The position numbers and the translations under genes are program-made. Positions 1-13,292 of a stretch of 64,000 nucleotides of DNA are shown here, piece after piece. The DNA comes from Helopsaltes ochotensis. Taxonomy: Eukaryota; Chordata; Aves; Passeriformes; Locustellidae. The notes below the pieces were generated by a model. The model made no database searches and was not told the DNA's origin. It was given only the letters and a program-made list of their open reading frames with translations. Numbering within the stretch: the stretch's first letter is position 1; the number at the start of each line of letters is the position of its first letter. The DNA is taken from positions 165,408-229,407 of the forward strand of contig VXBM01000551.1 in NCBI GenBank assembly GCA_013400155.1. The letters run 5' to 3'.

Positions 1-2050
1 TCTGACACTTGGACATAGCAGTCAATAAAGAACACATCATCTTTGGTTTACTGAAGCAATATTATACGGTTTTATAATTTTATAATATGAATATTATACA
101 TAGAATGAATATGTGATACTGCCACAAATATTTTAAATGTATAATTTAGTATGAAAAATATTGTAAATTATGTGTGATTTTAGTTCTAAATGCTGCTAGG
201 ACAATTGAGAAGTCTGAATGAAAAGCAAATCCATTTGAAATATGACAGATTAGGTTATGATGAAAGCATGAGCCTAAGTAAATATCATGTGATTTAGAAG
301 ATTACCTTTTAATAAAAACAAATATTTTTAAAGATACACATAATTCAGAAAGGAAGAAAGGATTATTAATGTATAGTTATATCCATATATATATATATAC
401 TGGAGAAGAATTTTTTAAAGTCTAATGACGTGATTGCCATATCTATAAGAAAAAAGAGGTGCAGTCAGTCTTGCTGTTGTAACTGAGCTACATCAAGTGC
501 CAAGGTCTGTTTCATGTGTCTGAAGAGGTAGAGAATTTCTTTTTTATTTCTTTTATTAATCATAAACCTCAGAGTATCTTAACACAGAAAGTAAAACAGA
601 TGTTTGACTTCTAAGAGTATTAGTGGAGATATTAATATATTTTTAGATGTAAAGTTTACATTTTTACAAAGAAATACTGCTCAGTTAAACAAAAAGAAAG
701 CTGCAGAATAGAGCCCCACCTTAGTATAATAGACAAACATATGTATATTTACCCTGGCTTCAGATATATCAGAGCATTCACCTCGTAGAAAACCAAACCA
801 CAAAACCAGCTCTCTGTGTGGAACTGTAAGCCAGTGAAAGCATTCCAAGCCCTCTTTAATAAAGCACAGTTGGGTGTAGCCACCATACCATTGATTGAAG
901 TCTGAACCTTTGAATACTTCTCTCCCAGCACATTTTAGGAAGCACAAGTATAATATCAGGCATACAGTTACCTGTTCCAATCACTGTTTATAACTCAGAC
1001 CATGCCAGTAGGGATTCAGACTCTTTGGGCTCACTTGGAACATCCAGCCTTGGGGGGACAATGGGTTGTCCAAGAGACTGAGTCCAAGACGTATTTAGGC
1101 TTACTTGGGAATTTCCTCAGTCTATATTCTGGCCTTGTCTTCAAATCTCTATTTTACTTCTGTTGAGTCAAATAGTAATAAAAGCTTTTTTCATGAAGTG
1201 GAAAATTTGTTTTTGTCTTGCAGAAATACTGCATCAAAATAATGGTTGTGTGAGTGGACCAAGCACAAAACTTGCATAAGACAGAGAGGAGACAAGGATC
1301 GATTTGTTGAAGGAAAGCTCACCAATTCAGGAATACATTTGAATTTGGGGTTTTTAAACTCAAATTCTTTATGAAAACACCAAAACCAATAGGCTGCCAA
1401 TAGGCATTGGATAGGCATCAAACATCTTATTTCCACCTGACCAGCAATTTTCTATTCTTTTAATGATGGTATTTTATGATATCTACTTCTCATGCAATGA
1501 TTCCCATCTTATGAAGCAAGCAGTAGCTACACAAGTTGCATAAAATTGATCATATTTAAAAATCATATAAAATTTTCATACTTAGAAATGTCCTCGTAAC
1601 AATTTGCTCCAAAGTCAAAAGTAATCCTGTTACAGACAAGTTGCAAAGCAGCTTGAAAAATTCTGCAATAAAAATCAATCAAAGGCCAACCAGATTCAGA
1701 TGCCACTGCTGGAAAAGCAAAATCTATAAACTGGCATCTGGGTTCTTCATCTGCCAAGCTTGTCCCCTGAGTAGTTAAATTGTCTGGCTCCTGTGCATGA
1801 ACTGACAGGGCAAACAAACCAGAGCCGCCTATGTTTGACATCACCAGTAACACAGTAATGTCAGATCTATCTTCAGTGGAGTATGAAGACTTCTCAACTC
1901 TCACTGATCACCTGTGAGACTGCAAAAAGTTCTGAACTAAACATATGTCTGATTTTTGCCTCCCCCCATGTCCTAAAATTGTTCTTGTAATGAAACAGTT
2001 GAGCCTTCGTAGGGATCCCGGTAACCTTTCCTTTTTTGTTTGTTTGTTTC
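1..2050. other. AT-rich non-coding DNA
   Basis: No gene is recognised in this stretch. The longest open frame runs on the minus strand over 1563-1904 (113 codons). It opens with GTG rather than ATG, follows a TGA closely, and resembles no family I know. Other frames (minus strand 681-980 and 1191-1436) are shorter and equally anonymous. The only structured sequence is a short AT dinucleotide run at 385-399. Reading: intergenic or intronic DNA. Confidence 0.6.
385..399. repeat. (AT)n microsatellite
   Basis: A short perfect run of AT dinucleotides of about seven units inside AT-rich DNA. No further role is visible. Confidence 0.8.
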
Positions 2051-2061
2051 TTTTTTTTTTT

Positions 2062-2125
<64 letters not shown>

Positions 2126-2157
2126 TTTTTTTTTTTTTTTTAATTTTTTTTTTTTTT
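2051..2157. repeat. Poly-T tract, about 107 bp
   Basis: Almost pure T, broken only by GG at 2062-2063, ATA at 2123-2125 and AA at 2142-2143. The central block 2064-2122 is 59 uninterrupted T. It is preceded by TTTG-type repeats (2036-2050). On the minus strand it would be a poly(A) following the sequence at 2158 onward, like a retroposed tail. I see no target-site duplication and no recognisable retroposed gene body upstream on that strand. It may equally be an expanded homopolymer, or be wrong in length through sequencing error. Confidence 0.85.
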
Positions 2158-2770
2158 GAGCATCGCTGTTGCATTTTGTGTGCCAAAGGCAATGGAAAAG
2201 TATATTATTCTTTATAAAACTCTGTGCTTCTGCAGAACTGAAATTTGGATTCTTGAAATCTCTACATTTGAAACTCATCAGTGTCATAAAAATCCCAGCT
2301 CTCTCTCAAATGTGAAGGTAGATAAAATTTCTGAGACCTACTCTTAAAGAAAGTTTAGATGAGACAAGGAAAAGAGCACATCTAATTTCTTTACAATAGG
2401 GTTTGAATTTTTTGTTGTATCTCATGAGTAGTGACATGTTTCCAGAACTTTGGCCAAAAGTTCCCCATGCCTTTTACAGCCACGGAGCTGGACTTTCCCA
2501 TGGGAAATATCTGTATTAGAAGGCCTCTTACAAAAGCAGAACATTAATTTTTCATACAGGTAGTTTTCATAGCCTTTCTCATACAAATTAAAATTTTGAG
2601 AGGGAAAAAAAAAAGCTTTTCAATCATTAACATCACAGCAGAAAGGAGCTTCCTTTCCTTCAAACATGGTGAAAATGGCAGTGTCAGCAGTTACAGTCTG
2701 CAGGTTTTATAGCAGGCCATGGTCGGTTTATGTCTTCTCTACCACAGGAAGGCTTTTTCAGAGCATCAGT

Positions 2771-2785
2771 TCTCTCTCTCTCTCT
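2771..2785. repeat. (TC)n run at the gap edge
   Basis: An uninterrupted TC dinucleotide run that stops exactly where the Ns begin. The other side of the gap starts with seven A. The missing sequence is therefore probably simple repeat, which would explain why assembly failed here. Confidence 0.85.
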
Positions 2786-2845
2786 NNNNNNNNNNNNNNN
2801 NNNNNNNNNNNNNNNNNNNNNNNNNNNNNNNNNNNNNNNNNNNNN
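2786..2845. other. Assembly gap, 60 N
   Basis: Sixty consecutive Ns. The true length and content are unknown. The left flank is a TC repeat and the right flank an A run, pointing to low-complexity DNA in the gap. An open frame running across it (2666-2857, plus strand) is an artefact of translating Ns. Confidence 0.99.
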
Positions 2846-5800
2846 AAAAAAATCTAATAATTTCAGCCCATAACTTTTAATGAGTATTATGTTTCATGAC
2901 TTTTATTTTTTCTTCAGTCAGTCCTTCCCTGTCTAAATTTATCCCAGTTGATAGTAGCCCTCTGAGCTACTTCCTTGTGTGTTCATCCTTTCTTTTCCTA
3001 GGACAATGACCCCAGCACTCTTGGTTTCCTGCTACGATATAAGTTAGATTCTCCTCAATGTTGTGCATTCTGAATTCTGGCTTGAATTCAGCTCTCCTGA
3101 ACATGCATGGCATGAATAGACACCAGCATTTCAGACAGGTTCTCCATAGCGCTGTGTAGATCTAAAGTAGGTCAGGTTCAGGTTGTGATGGGTAAACAAG
3201 CACTGGTCTTCTTCCTCATTTGATTGAAGTTTGATAGGTCCTTTTTCTGTATTCCTGTTAGGCCCTAAGGGTGAGGTCCATGTTCTATGAATATTTGAAT
3301 TTCATCCATTTCCCCTTACTCTTCAATCTTCTGCATTTGCTAGGCAGAGGAACAAAGCAATGCAAATGTCCTGCTTATAGATAGATCATCCTCTGTGTAG
3401 ACCATGTTTTCTCAATTTGTATCACCAGCTCTTTCAGGAGCAAACCATTGTTTTACCAAAATCTTTTATGGATCATCCAAGCAGCTCAATCAGAAGGCTA
3501 GCCTTTGGTTTGTCACCATTTGATCCAATAATTTCCCTGTCAGTAAAATTTAATGCTGTCTGCCTTACAGCTTTTATTCTGTTTTTTGCTATCTCCCAAC
3601 TTCTCTAATGCTTAATAATTTCTGATATAACACCAAATTCCATATTTAACATACATTTTATTTAAATGATATTATGAAGGCCTGGGATGAAGGGAAGACT
3701 GGGATAAAGTTATTTTGTTGACTGAGGAAAATTCTTTTTCTTTACAAGAGAAAAATAAGTATAACAGAGATAAGTTATTTATTTTGCTTGTCACACACTT
3801 TTCTCTGGCTATACACTTACAGTCTGTGTTCTGGTGTCTGATCAAGCACTGTTTATTGCATTCTTCTTTGCTGCAATTATTTTGAGAGGCTACGTGCAAT
3901 AAAGGTTCTCTTCAGCATCCCATGATTTTCAAGAGAAAGTGGCAGTATGAACGTCTGTTATGTGTCAAGAGCCCTTCAGAAGATTTTACATGGAGGCAAC
4001 TTAAAAGTGAGGGTTACATGCTTTTCCTCTCTTGAAGAAAGAATCATGACGTTTAGGTATTTGAAAATAAGTAAATGAGGTAAGTAAATTAAATTTAAGA
4101 GAATTTCAGTAACTTTCATTGAATCAAAATTCTTTTTTCCCCTTGGGGGAAAAAGAAAAGCCAGTAAACGAAAGTAGTATAACCGTTTACATTTGAAAAG
4201 AGTTTTTCAGTGCCACTTATGACAGATTTTACAGTACAGGCTTCGGTAAAAAGTACAGCACTGTCTAAAATAAGCGGGGTTTTTTTTTTTTGCAAGTCCA
4301 GTTTTTAAAATTTTAACTAAATTATGTGATAATGAAAGAAAAAATATATAAAATATGTCTGAAAATTATTATTGATGTGATTCCAGTACTTCAGCATATT
4401 ATGTTAATTTCATGCTGGATATTTAATACTGTTTGTGTAACCACCCTACAGCAAACTGTGCAAGTTCCCCTAAAACAATACATTAAACCAGCCCTTAATA
4501 TGGTTCTTTAAAATGGGCTGTGACGAAGGAGAACTGATCCAGATGGAGTTACGTTATGTCATGGCAGGATGTGTTTCAGCATGTCCAATAGTAAAGGGAT
4601 ATGCAAATTCTTATCATTAACTGTGAACTTTTTGAAGCCAGGACTTGTTCGTGATGCTCTGTGATGATCCAGGTACATTTATGGAACCATATAAATGCTT
4701 CAGGATAAAATTGGTTATGTTTGGGTTCTTTTCCCTTCACTATTTATTTGTGTATTAAACTAAACTACTTTCTTGCTAAAGCATTCGATTTACTTTCCTC
4801 ACTTACCAGAAAAAAAAGGGTAAATTAACTTATTGAAATTGCAGGATGGGGGGTTGTCTGTGGGATCGCAGACTCAACTGGCTTTCCCTTTATGATTTAA
4901 TTTTCCTTTGGCTTACCTTATTGAAGAGTTCCAGTATTAGCATTTATTTACCAAGGTATTAAGGGCTCTACTAATCTACCTTGTGAAATACCTAATTTGT
5001 TTAGCTTCAGTGCACAGAAGCACAAGAGAGTTAACGTGGGGCTCTCATATAAGTTTTACAACTTGTGACAACACAAAGCACCTCTCAGATGCTAATACGC
5101 CATGGGGCTTTAAACCTCATGCATTTTGCAAATATGACCTGAAAACAAAATTCTGCTTCTTAGTTTAAATACGCCGTTTCTTTCAAATTTGTAAGTTAAA
5201 AATAACTAGAATTTTGTTTCAAATATTAATGACAAACACTCGCCTAACAGGCCTTAGAAATCATTTGTTTTACCTATAAAATATAAACTACTTACTAATG
5301 TTAATGTACACTTATTAATTTATTTTATTGAAAAGTTAAGATGCCAGGATTTTCACAATTTATACAGACAAAGATTTTTCGTAATTTTAAGTAAAATACT
5401 TTTGTTCTAGAATTTTGGGTTTTATCAAATTATTTTTTCCTAAATTGTGAAACTAGGACAATAATGAATAAAATTAGGAGTCTAACTTAACAAATGAATA
5501 CCTGCCCCAGATACCTGATTTTTAATTGTCTAGTTGAAAAAATGCAAGTTAAAAATTTTAAAGGCCCGTTTAATCCAAACTATTAAAAGTACAAAGGTAA
5601 AAAGAATCACAAGGTTAATTTTTCAGATACTTTAGGATGTGATTTAGTTAAAGACCAAAAAGCATGCAATTATTCAATGCACTAGCTTATTTTATATAAC
5701 TAACAATTGGGCCATGAAAAATTTCTCTGGACTTACTCCAGGAAACTTCTCAGCTATATATAAAAAATGTGCAACAGTTGCACCGCCCTTTTCCCTATGG

Positions 5801-8237
5801 TTTCTATCTCCAAAGAAGGTAGAAAAATTTATTATCTTATATCTGAAAGTTGCCAAGCATACCTTCCTTTGGGAATCATCTTCATTACTGTAATTCTTAG
5901 AAGCTCAAGTCATGGGCCAATATTCCCTGGTGCTAGTCACTGTACAAACAAATTATGTAGAGTTGTGTTTTTTCTATAATGCCAGCCAAGACCAAATTAA
6001 TGAAAATAAACAACTGTATCCGTATCTGCTGCAGACTAACAGCCAGAGTACTAACATCATTAGTCTTCTGCAGGAATTACAGCATGAAATAAGTAAAATT
6101 ATGCATTGAATTGAGTAGTGTAGAAGATCTAGTTTCTAGACAACAGAGCACAGTGGTAATTTTACATCTTAACTTCGATATATGCTGCCTTGAATTTTTT
6201 GGTTTCTATCAGTGCTGCTTTTTCAGGATTTTTTGAGCAACTGTGACTTTCAGAGTAGCTTGATAGATGAATGCACTCTAATTTTCTGAGAATGTCCTGG
6301 CAGCATTAGAGAGGAACCATTTAAGTCCCTGAAGCCACTATCCTGCCCTGCTCCCTGGTGGAGGGAGTAGAGAAGGTGTACCCAAGAACAGCCTTAGCTA
6401 GTCAGATTATGCATAGTGTTTTATGGCTCATACATTTGTGATGAAGCAGAAGATGACATCTGATGTCATCTTTAAAATGCAGGTTAAGTTCATTTGAAAG
6501 AAAGCTATAAAGCATAACTTAAGAAAGGCTCTGTGCTCTCCCAGAGTTTATGATCATGAAAAGAAATCAGAACAAAAGCATAAAAAGATTGAATTATAGC
6601 AGGTAATTAAAACAAAATGCTTGCTGTGCTATTCTTGTCTGCCACTCCTACTCAGTCAGAATGATAGTTTATTTAATAAGCAGTCTTATTGAAATGGGTT
6701 GTTTAACCATTGAGTCAGAGCTATTCTATAGGAGGAAGCAGCAGAATCCAGTAGGAGATGAGTAAAATGTAATGCTTAATCCTTATAGCTTGCTAATAAT
6801 TGAGCCTTTGGCTACATCCAGCTGTGCTCAAATATATCTTGGAAGACATATATTTTCTATCAGCTTTCTGGTCTTTTTCCTCTTTCTGCTAAAATATTTG
6901 ACTTACATAGTCTTCAGATGTTTTAGACACACAATAACTACTTTCTCCTTTTTCCATTGAGAAGAAGCAAGAAGCTACCAAACCACAGGTAGATCTAGCA
7001 TGGGCTTGAAAAGTTTTGAAAATAGAAAATGCATGAAGCTGTCATACCCAGGCAGGCATATAGGTACGCACACAAGCATTACTTTCAGGTGCAGATGCAC
7101 GTTTAGCAACAAAGGCCCTACCCATTGGGTTCCTGCAGATAAATTCTTCAGGGCACAATGTCTAATAGGTTCTTGTAGATAGATAAGAGCAAACACATTT
7201 ATTGTGAACTAAGTACTTGCCCTCTTATCTAACGTTATATCTGAGATACTTGTGCAGCTTTAATTGTTTATCTTCTCAACACTGATGTATTTTTTAAGTA
7301 CAAAAGTGCACCTCCCACAACACTAATTGGGAAAATAAAGAAACTACATTGAATTGCATACACAAACTCCATCATGTCTTCTGAAAACTATGTCAGAATC
7401 AACAATGTCATATTTCATTGCAGCAGACAGAAAACAACTTTTCAAGTCATTAGTAAAATAAATGTCATCATTTTCCCTCTAGGAAATAGCTGTGCCATCA
7501 TGCCAAAGAAAAGGGCAGTTTTGTTGGCTAAGGAATACTTCAGATGTGCATTGAAAAATAAATTTGATTTCCAAATGAATCGAAAGAGCATTTAATGCAG
7601 AGGACTAGAGTTTTGTGTAACAGAAGCTCCTTTTAGGTAAATTTTATGAAAAAAAAAAGGAACTGTGAAAAGTTATAACAATAATACCCTTCAATAGTAC
7701 CCTTCAATACATTTTGTTCAGTGATTGTGTAAGTGCCTTTGAATCATTCATGTATACATGCAGGAAAGTGATAAATTTTGAACAAATTTAATTGAAATCA
7801 CCCTTGGAGTGAGTCTGAAGGAAGGATTAAATTTAATGGTCTCACAGAGTATAGTATTGTAGCACTCCACTGCCGATTCTGACGTCTATTTTTTTTCCCA
7901 ATAAAAGATTCTATACCTCAGTCAGCACATGAATGCGAATTTAATCACATCTTGGAATGAAAATCACTTTTCTTTTGCAGTAATGACACTAAAGGAAGAT
8001 GTTGAGACAGACAAATCTCAAAGTTTGGTTTCACTTTAATGGTGTCATACTAAAACACCAAAAGGATTTTTTTCCCCCACATTATTTTAAGTGAGTTGTT
8101 GCCTTGGATCTCAAGAAAAATGTCAAGACACTATTTAAAAAATGTGTGTGGAGATGAATAATATAGGCAAATTTTGGCATATCATTGAACTGTTAGTAGA
8201 CTGTCCTGTATCTGCACTCAGATACATTTTCAAATAT

Positions 8238-8260
8238 TAATCATCATCATCATCATCATT
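8238..8260. repeat. (ATC)n microsatellite
   Basis: A perfect trinucleotide run of TCA/ATC units, about six to seven copies, in AT-rich unique DNA. Confidence 0.9.
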
Positions 8261-11200
8261 GTAGTATATAGGATTTAAATATGCATGGTCTTATCCTATA
8301 TCTCTCATTTTATTGGGTTTTCTTTCTGGCAGCAGCTCTTGATGGCTTGGAGCAGAGTATTGTAGTAGAGCATTGTATCCCCGCTTCTATTGGAGCTCAG
8401 CAGAATCCAACAGTGTGATTATTTTATTGTTACAGGGCATATATATTCTTTAGCTTTATTATTATCCTTCTTAAGTATTTTTAACTCTTTTTTGCTTCTG
8501 AGCTGGTTCCTGTGTGATGGTCCTTTAAAGTAAATTTCTCATAGCTAACAGCTAACTGGATTCCAGTCTCTGATGTCCAGTATCAAACCCTTGATATGGG
8601 TAATCCAGTTCACAAAAGAACTATGGAAGCATAGAGGAAGATGATGCCTGTGAGAAATGTGCTTTGACCATTTAGACAGTCTGTGCTTTGAGCTCTGGGT
8701 TTTATGCAACAGCTAACTACTCTGCTAAATTAGATTGTAGTTGTGGGGAGCATCCAAAGGAGCAATTTTTGCTCTCAAATGTAACTATACCTCAACTTCT
8801 CTTGTGTGAAATCGGAATAGCAGTCCCAGCTCTTTGCAAAGTATTGTGAAGATAAATTAATTAATCTATGCCAAATTAAGATAAATTAATTTATGTGGTG
8901 AGGAATGCCATGGAAAATGCTCATGAGGAAAGTAATAATTCTATATTCAAGAAGGGCTTGAGTTAAAGCTGTGTGAAGAATTGATTTTTCACTTCATTAG
9001 CTGACCTGAAAAATTGTGGAAAAAATCAATTTTGGACCAACCTGAAATGATTTTCTCTCATTTTTCTCACGGGAACATAAAGATAGGAAGTAATATATAA
9101 GTTTTATCTCAGCCAAAATATAATTTGTCTGGAGGTAAAAAATTTCATTGCAATCTTAACTATTCATATCTTTTCACCAAATTGAAGGTAGATATTTGAG
9201 GGAAATCATCCCTTCCAGACTAATTATTGAGAGTTTATTTTGAAAAATAGACTAGCAAGTGTTAGGTTGGTATGTTTGCTTGCTTGTTTGTTTAAGCTCC
9301 TATCCCTCTTTCAGTGGTGAAATGAAGTTGTGGGTGAAAAAGCTATAGATAAAATGGGGTCTAGTTAATAGCTGTGATGAACTATGTATGGTGGGCATGC
9401 AGATGGTTGTAATGGCTTAAGCACAAAAATCAGCTTTTTGTAGACACAAAGTGACCATACCTCAGTATCTTCTGCTTTATTCTTCACAATTTGAATATTC
9501 CTGCTTCATCTTTTCAAAGTCTATTTCAACATCCAAGTGTTGTTTAAGTAGTTGCCTGTTCTCCTTCCCACCCACGTCTGATCGGTGCAGCCATCACTTC
9601 AAGTACTTCAGCATTAGATAGGTGCCAACACTGTGATGAGTTCCCAGCACCATGACAGTGAAATGGCTTTATGCATTTTAAAATAACACTTATTTGATGG
9701 CACACAGCAATTGCACTACACAACCACGTGAACAGTCTTGTACACCAACTTGTGAAGTAGTTGGTCAACCAAGTAGCTCTGCCAGGGAGAATTTGGTGAG
9801 CCACCCATTTCTGAATGATGCATCTGTATGCCTTCCATATCCCACCCAATTAGCAGTGTAGACAAGCAAAAGAACTTGGGGCATCTTCAGCATGGCAAAG
9901 TTCAACCTGAGGATGACGTTACATTCTCACTGGTAAAAGACTACGGTTTCAATTAAATACTGTAAATATGATGAAAAATATGCTTTAAACAATGAGTGGT
10001 TAAACCAAAACACTAGATAAATAAAAAAAAAATTGTGCTGTTAAATAAGCGCAATTTTAAAACATTGCCAATGACTACATAAGATATGCTACCAAAATAC
10101 ATATTAGGGAGCTGTAATGAAGCAGCATAGGTAACGGGGTTACCTATGAAAAAAATATCTCTGTGTCCTACTATGGCTTTTTCTGTGGCTGGTTATTAGA
10201 ACTTTCTGGAATCTTGTTAGCTTCTTTTCAAATTATGTACCAACATCACAAACTTTGTTCCTCTCCTTTTTGGCACAACAGAATTTTTGTTCTAATAATT
10301 AGGAAAATAGTGGCCTCAGTATGAAGTTCCCACTGAGGGAAAGGGAACATATTTTAAGGTCTTCTTTAATAACCTTATTCCACTGGTAGTAGTGGTTACA
10401 GTTATCACCCATAAAATATATAAACATAAGGTTGTCATACAGTTGCATGTGTGTGTTCACTTTTTGTCAGTACTCTCAACAGTTTTGCAACAGACAAATT
10501 AGTAGCTGTTTGGACTTTATCCTTTAACGTTACTTGCAAAGAGGATGGAAGATTTAAATAATTCTTCCATATATGCATTTTTTTCTTGAGAACTCCTTTT
10601 GGTAGTGTTCTCTGCCTTAGTGATCAATTGAAACTGTGGCGTTTATAAATGTTGATTGGGTTTAACTCACCAACTAAAGATGAACAGCTGTGAAAAACAC
10701 TGTTGAACACCTCTACCTTGGCATTCTTGGTAGACAAGAATCCTTGAAACAAGAAAACACATTCACTTTGAGTGGCAGAATCTGTACAGAAACTGTATAA
10801 TCTTTCAGTCTACCAAATTACCACACCTGTTATAATCAGGGCTACATAACCACCTCCCTGCCCCAGTGCCAGAGGCAGACTCCTAGTTGGCACCATTGTA
10901 TTGTGTAATCTGTGTGGTCTTCACAGATTGAAGAGCCACAGTTTACCTGTAAATCCCAACGGTTTTTATCATTGCAAGTGCTTGTCCACAGACAGCTCAC
11001 TTGAGGTGAAATGAATTTCACAGTTCTAAATATTGATATTTCAAACTGAATGCAGGCTGCGTGTTAGAGTCTGAACCTGATTCATGCTATTCCCTACAGT
11101 TCTAAGACATGCAAGAGAACAGATGATTCTCTGTATAATGACATGGAAGATTTAATGGGAAAATATTTTTACATTGGTCTGGAATCCAGAGAAGAATTCA

Positions 11201-12048
11201 AAGGATTATGCTTATATCAATATTGAGTTGACTTTACAGTCCTTCAGGCCTGTTGAAATGAAGAGGCAAAGAACTACCTGGACTGAGCTCTGACTTACTT
11301 TAGGATTATAACATAACATCACAAAAATTGTCACTTACGTGCATTGACATTCAAAGACGGAGTTCAAAGATTTTACTTTTTTCCCCCCCAAAAGATGAAC
11401 TCAATAAATCTCAGAATGAAGTGCTGCTGAGAAACATTTTAGACCAAACTGTTTATATGAATAATAATATATTAGGATAAGAGCAATTAATCAAAGACTT
11501 CAAAAGGAACCAACATTTTAAACACAAAAACTACTGATGTGAACTATCAATTTCTTAGATAGAACAGAGTATTACACGAAAAGAATGTGTCCAGGTTGAG
11601 GCCAGTCCCTAAAATAAATCCAAAAGAGAATTCAAAGGTCTTTTGATCAGTCTCCAGAAAGAAAAATATGGATTCTGATTTTCATTGAGGCAAATTGGCG
11701 AGCAGAAAAAAGTGCATAAACCACACATTAGAAAACGCTGGATGAAGTAACAAGGACAAATATCTCTGTTGCCTGGTTTATCATTTCAGAGGCAGGGTAT
11801 AAGTAAAGGTAAGTAAAAGCGAATAAGTAAAAGTCTGCATTTCTGTGGGGAGATCATTCTTCTGTATCTCTGGTATCAGAACTGATTAGTCTCTATAAAG
11901 CTTTAAAAAAAGTAAATTAAAAGGTAAATACATTTCTAGACTAACCCACGACTTGTTCTGGGGATTTTCTCCAAATCAGTCAGACATCCTAATGTAGATG
12001 AACGATTATCAATGCAATGTTTAATGAAGAAGAGGTGTGAACATATAA
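8261..12048. other. Unique AT-rich non-coding DNA
   Basis: No gene is recognised. The longest frame (minus strand 9544-9849, 101 codons) has no resemblance to a family I know. Small local repeats are present: a TTGC/TTGT run near 9272-9294, a repeated 'AAGATAAATTAATT' near 8850-8890, and three close copies of 'AAGTAAARG' at 11801-11832. No transposon was recognised. Confidence 0.6.
11801..11832. repeat. Three tandem-like copies of AAGTAAARG
   Basis: The motif begins at 11801, 11811 and 11824 with small spacers, giving a short degenerate minisatellite of about 10-13 bp periodicity. It is probably a slippage product, and no function is suggested. Confidence 0.7.
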
Positions 12049-12330
12049 ATGGGTGTGCCGATTTTGTGCTGGAAGTTGTGTTGATAACTCAATAAAATTT
12101 TTATTGTCGAGCAGTGCTGATGCAGAGTAAAGCCTACTCTTCTCACCCAACCCACCAGGGAGGAGGCTGGGGGTGCACAGGAAGGTGGGAGGGGACAGCA
12201 GGGACAGCTGACCCCAGCTAACTCAAGGGACATTCCATAGCGTATGGCATCATGTGCAGCATGTAAATCTGGAGGAAGAAGAAGACAGGGGGAACTTCAG
12301 GATGAGGGCATTTGTCTTCTCAAGCCTTGG
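12049..12330 (+). mobile_element. ERVL-type LTR fragment, truncated at both ends
   Basis: This segment is clearly related to the near-complete LTR at 21237-21818. Shared blocks occur in the same order: 'GTGTTGATAAC', the 'GAGCAGTGCT' block, 'GGAGGCTGGGGGTGCACAGG', 'GGGAGGGGACAGC', 'CAGCTGACCCC' and 'GCATTTGTCTTCTCAAG'. The first ~75 bp of the LTR and its 3' half, with the AACTGCC block, are absent, so the ends are approximate. The TATA-like segment is degraded here to 'CATGTAAAT'. No internal retroviral coding sequence adjoins it. It is an old solo-LTR relic. An open frame on the opposite strand (12021-12233) is a by-product. Confidence 0.85.
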
Positions 12331-13207
12331 AGCTAATGTGTCCTAAGAAACCTCCCACAGAACATGTGACTAAAAAGGAGAAAATAAATGTCCTAAAATT
12401 TAGAATTGTGAATCTATCCAGCTCATACAGAGAAGGAATTGTGATTACAAGGGAGAACACAAAGAATTTGAAACAGATAAAAATATTTTAATGTCGAAAC
12501 TGTTACAAAGCATCTCAAACTTTGCAGACCAATGCAATTATTTAATTTCGAAGACTGCAAACAAATTTTCAGTGTTTCAGGTTCACCACTAACTCTACTT
12601 GCAAGTCACTAAATTCATAAGCCAGACATGCTGTTTTCAAAACTAGCTAGTTGGAACTTTATGACTTGCTGAATAGATTCAGAAAACCATCCTGTATAAA
12701 GTTCCTTTATCCCTAAAGTCATTTAGCTTTTATGCAAGGCTTTTCTACAAAGTCAATCCAGTATGTGAGTTCCTACAGAGAACACTAATTGTCTATGAGC
12801 TAGCAATTACAAAAATAATTATAATAAAAAAATTAGGTGGTGGTTTACTGAAGGTTATAATGGGGTAAGTTGAAAGAACCTCTGAATTGCCTTTAATTGG
12901 TTTCAGGAATAACCATCTTAGTAGACTCACTTCTTTTTATTTGACTCACTGACTAAGACTCGGAAAAACTGACTTGCACTGGCAGGCTGACTTTGACTGC
13001 CAATATAAATCTTTTTAGCCTTGTTTTATACTACTTTAGACTTTCCTTCCCTTGGTAACACTTTTAGATGACAAATACTAATGAGACTGAGGAACAGATT
13101 TAACACTTGCCCTGGCACATTTCTTATTAAACTGTTTAGAAACAAGTTCTATTTCTGAGCTCTTTGAGTAAACATTCTATTGATTCCTACATTTTTAAAG
13201 CGTGCAA
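12331..13207. other. Unique AT-rich non-coding DNA
   Basis: The stretch lies between the LTR fragment and a CR1 tail. No gene, known repeat or marked structure was seen. Confidence 0.6.
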
Positions 13208-13292
13208 TCATAATATAGAATCAATGTTTTGGGTTGGAAGGGACCTTAAAGATCATCTAGTTGCCACCCTTCTGCCATCGGCAGGGACACTT
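13208..13292 (-). mobile_element. CR1 LINE, 3'-end fragment (antisense)
   Basis: It carries the diagnostic avian CR1 3' terminus in reverse orientation: degenerate octamers ('AATATAGAATCAATG'), then 'TTTTGGGTTGGAAGGGACC', 'TTAAAGATCATCTAGTTG' and 'GGCAGGGACAC'. Only about 85 bp is present, so the copy was severely 5'-truncated on insertion, as is usual for CR1. No coding sequence remains. It is one of the less diverged repeats in the window. The short plus-strand frame over 13164-13409 only reads through it. Confidence 0.93.

Larger units (their letters stand above)
2158..8237. other. AT-rich non-coding DNA containing an assembly gap
   Basis: No gene is recognised. The sequence is unique-looking and AT-rich, with only short open frames on both strands (longest about 75 codons), none resembling a known protein. 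A run of Ns interrupts it near its start. There is a small imperfect duplication of 'TACCCTTCAATA' at 7686-7709. Nothing else structured stands out. Confidence 0.6.

Noticed and set aside
1563..1904. 113-codon minus-strand frame with a fairly protein-like composition
   Set aside because: It opens at GTG, not ATG, in a vertebrate. It has no recognised domain and only weak splice-like signals. With this base composition several frames of this length are expected by chance over six frames of 64 kb.
1973..2287. Lys-rich frame on the minus strand and Phe-rich frame on the plus strand
   Set aside because: Both are translations of the poly-T tract.
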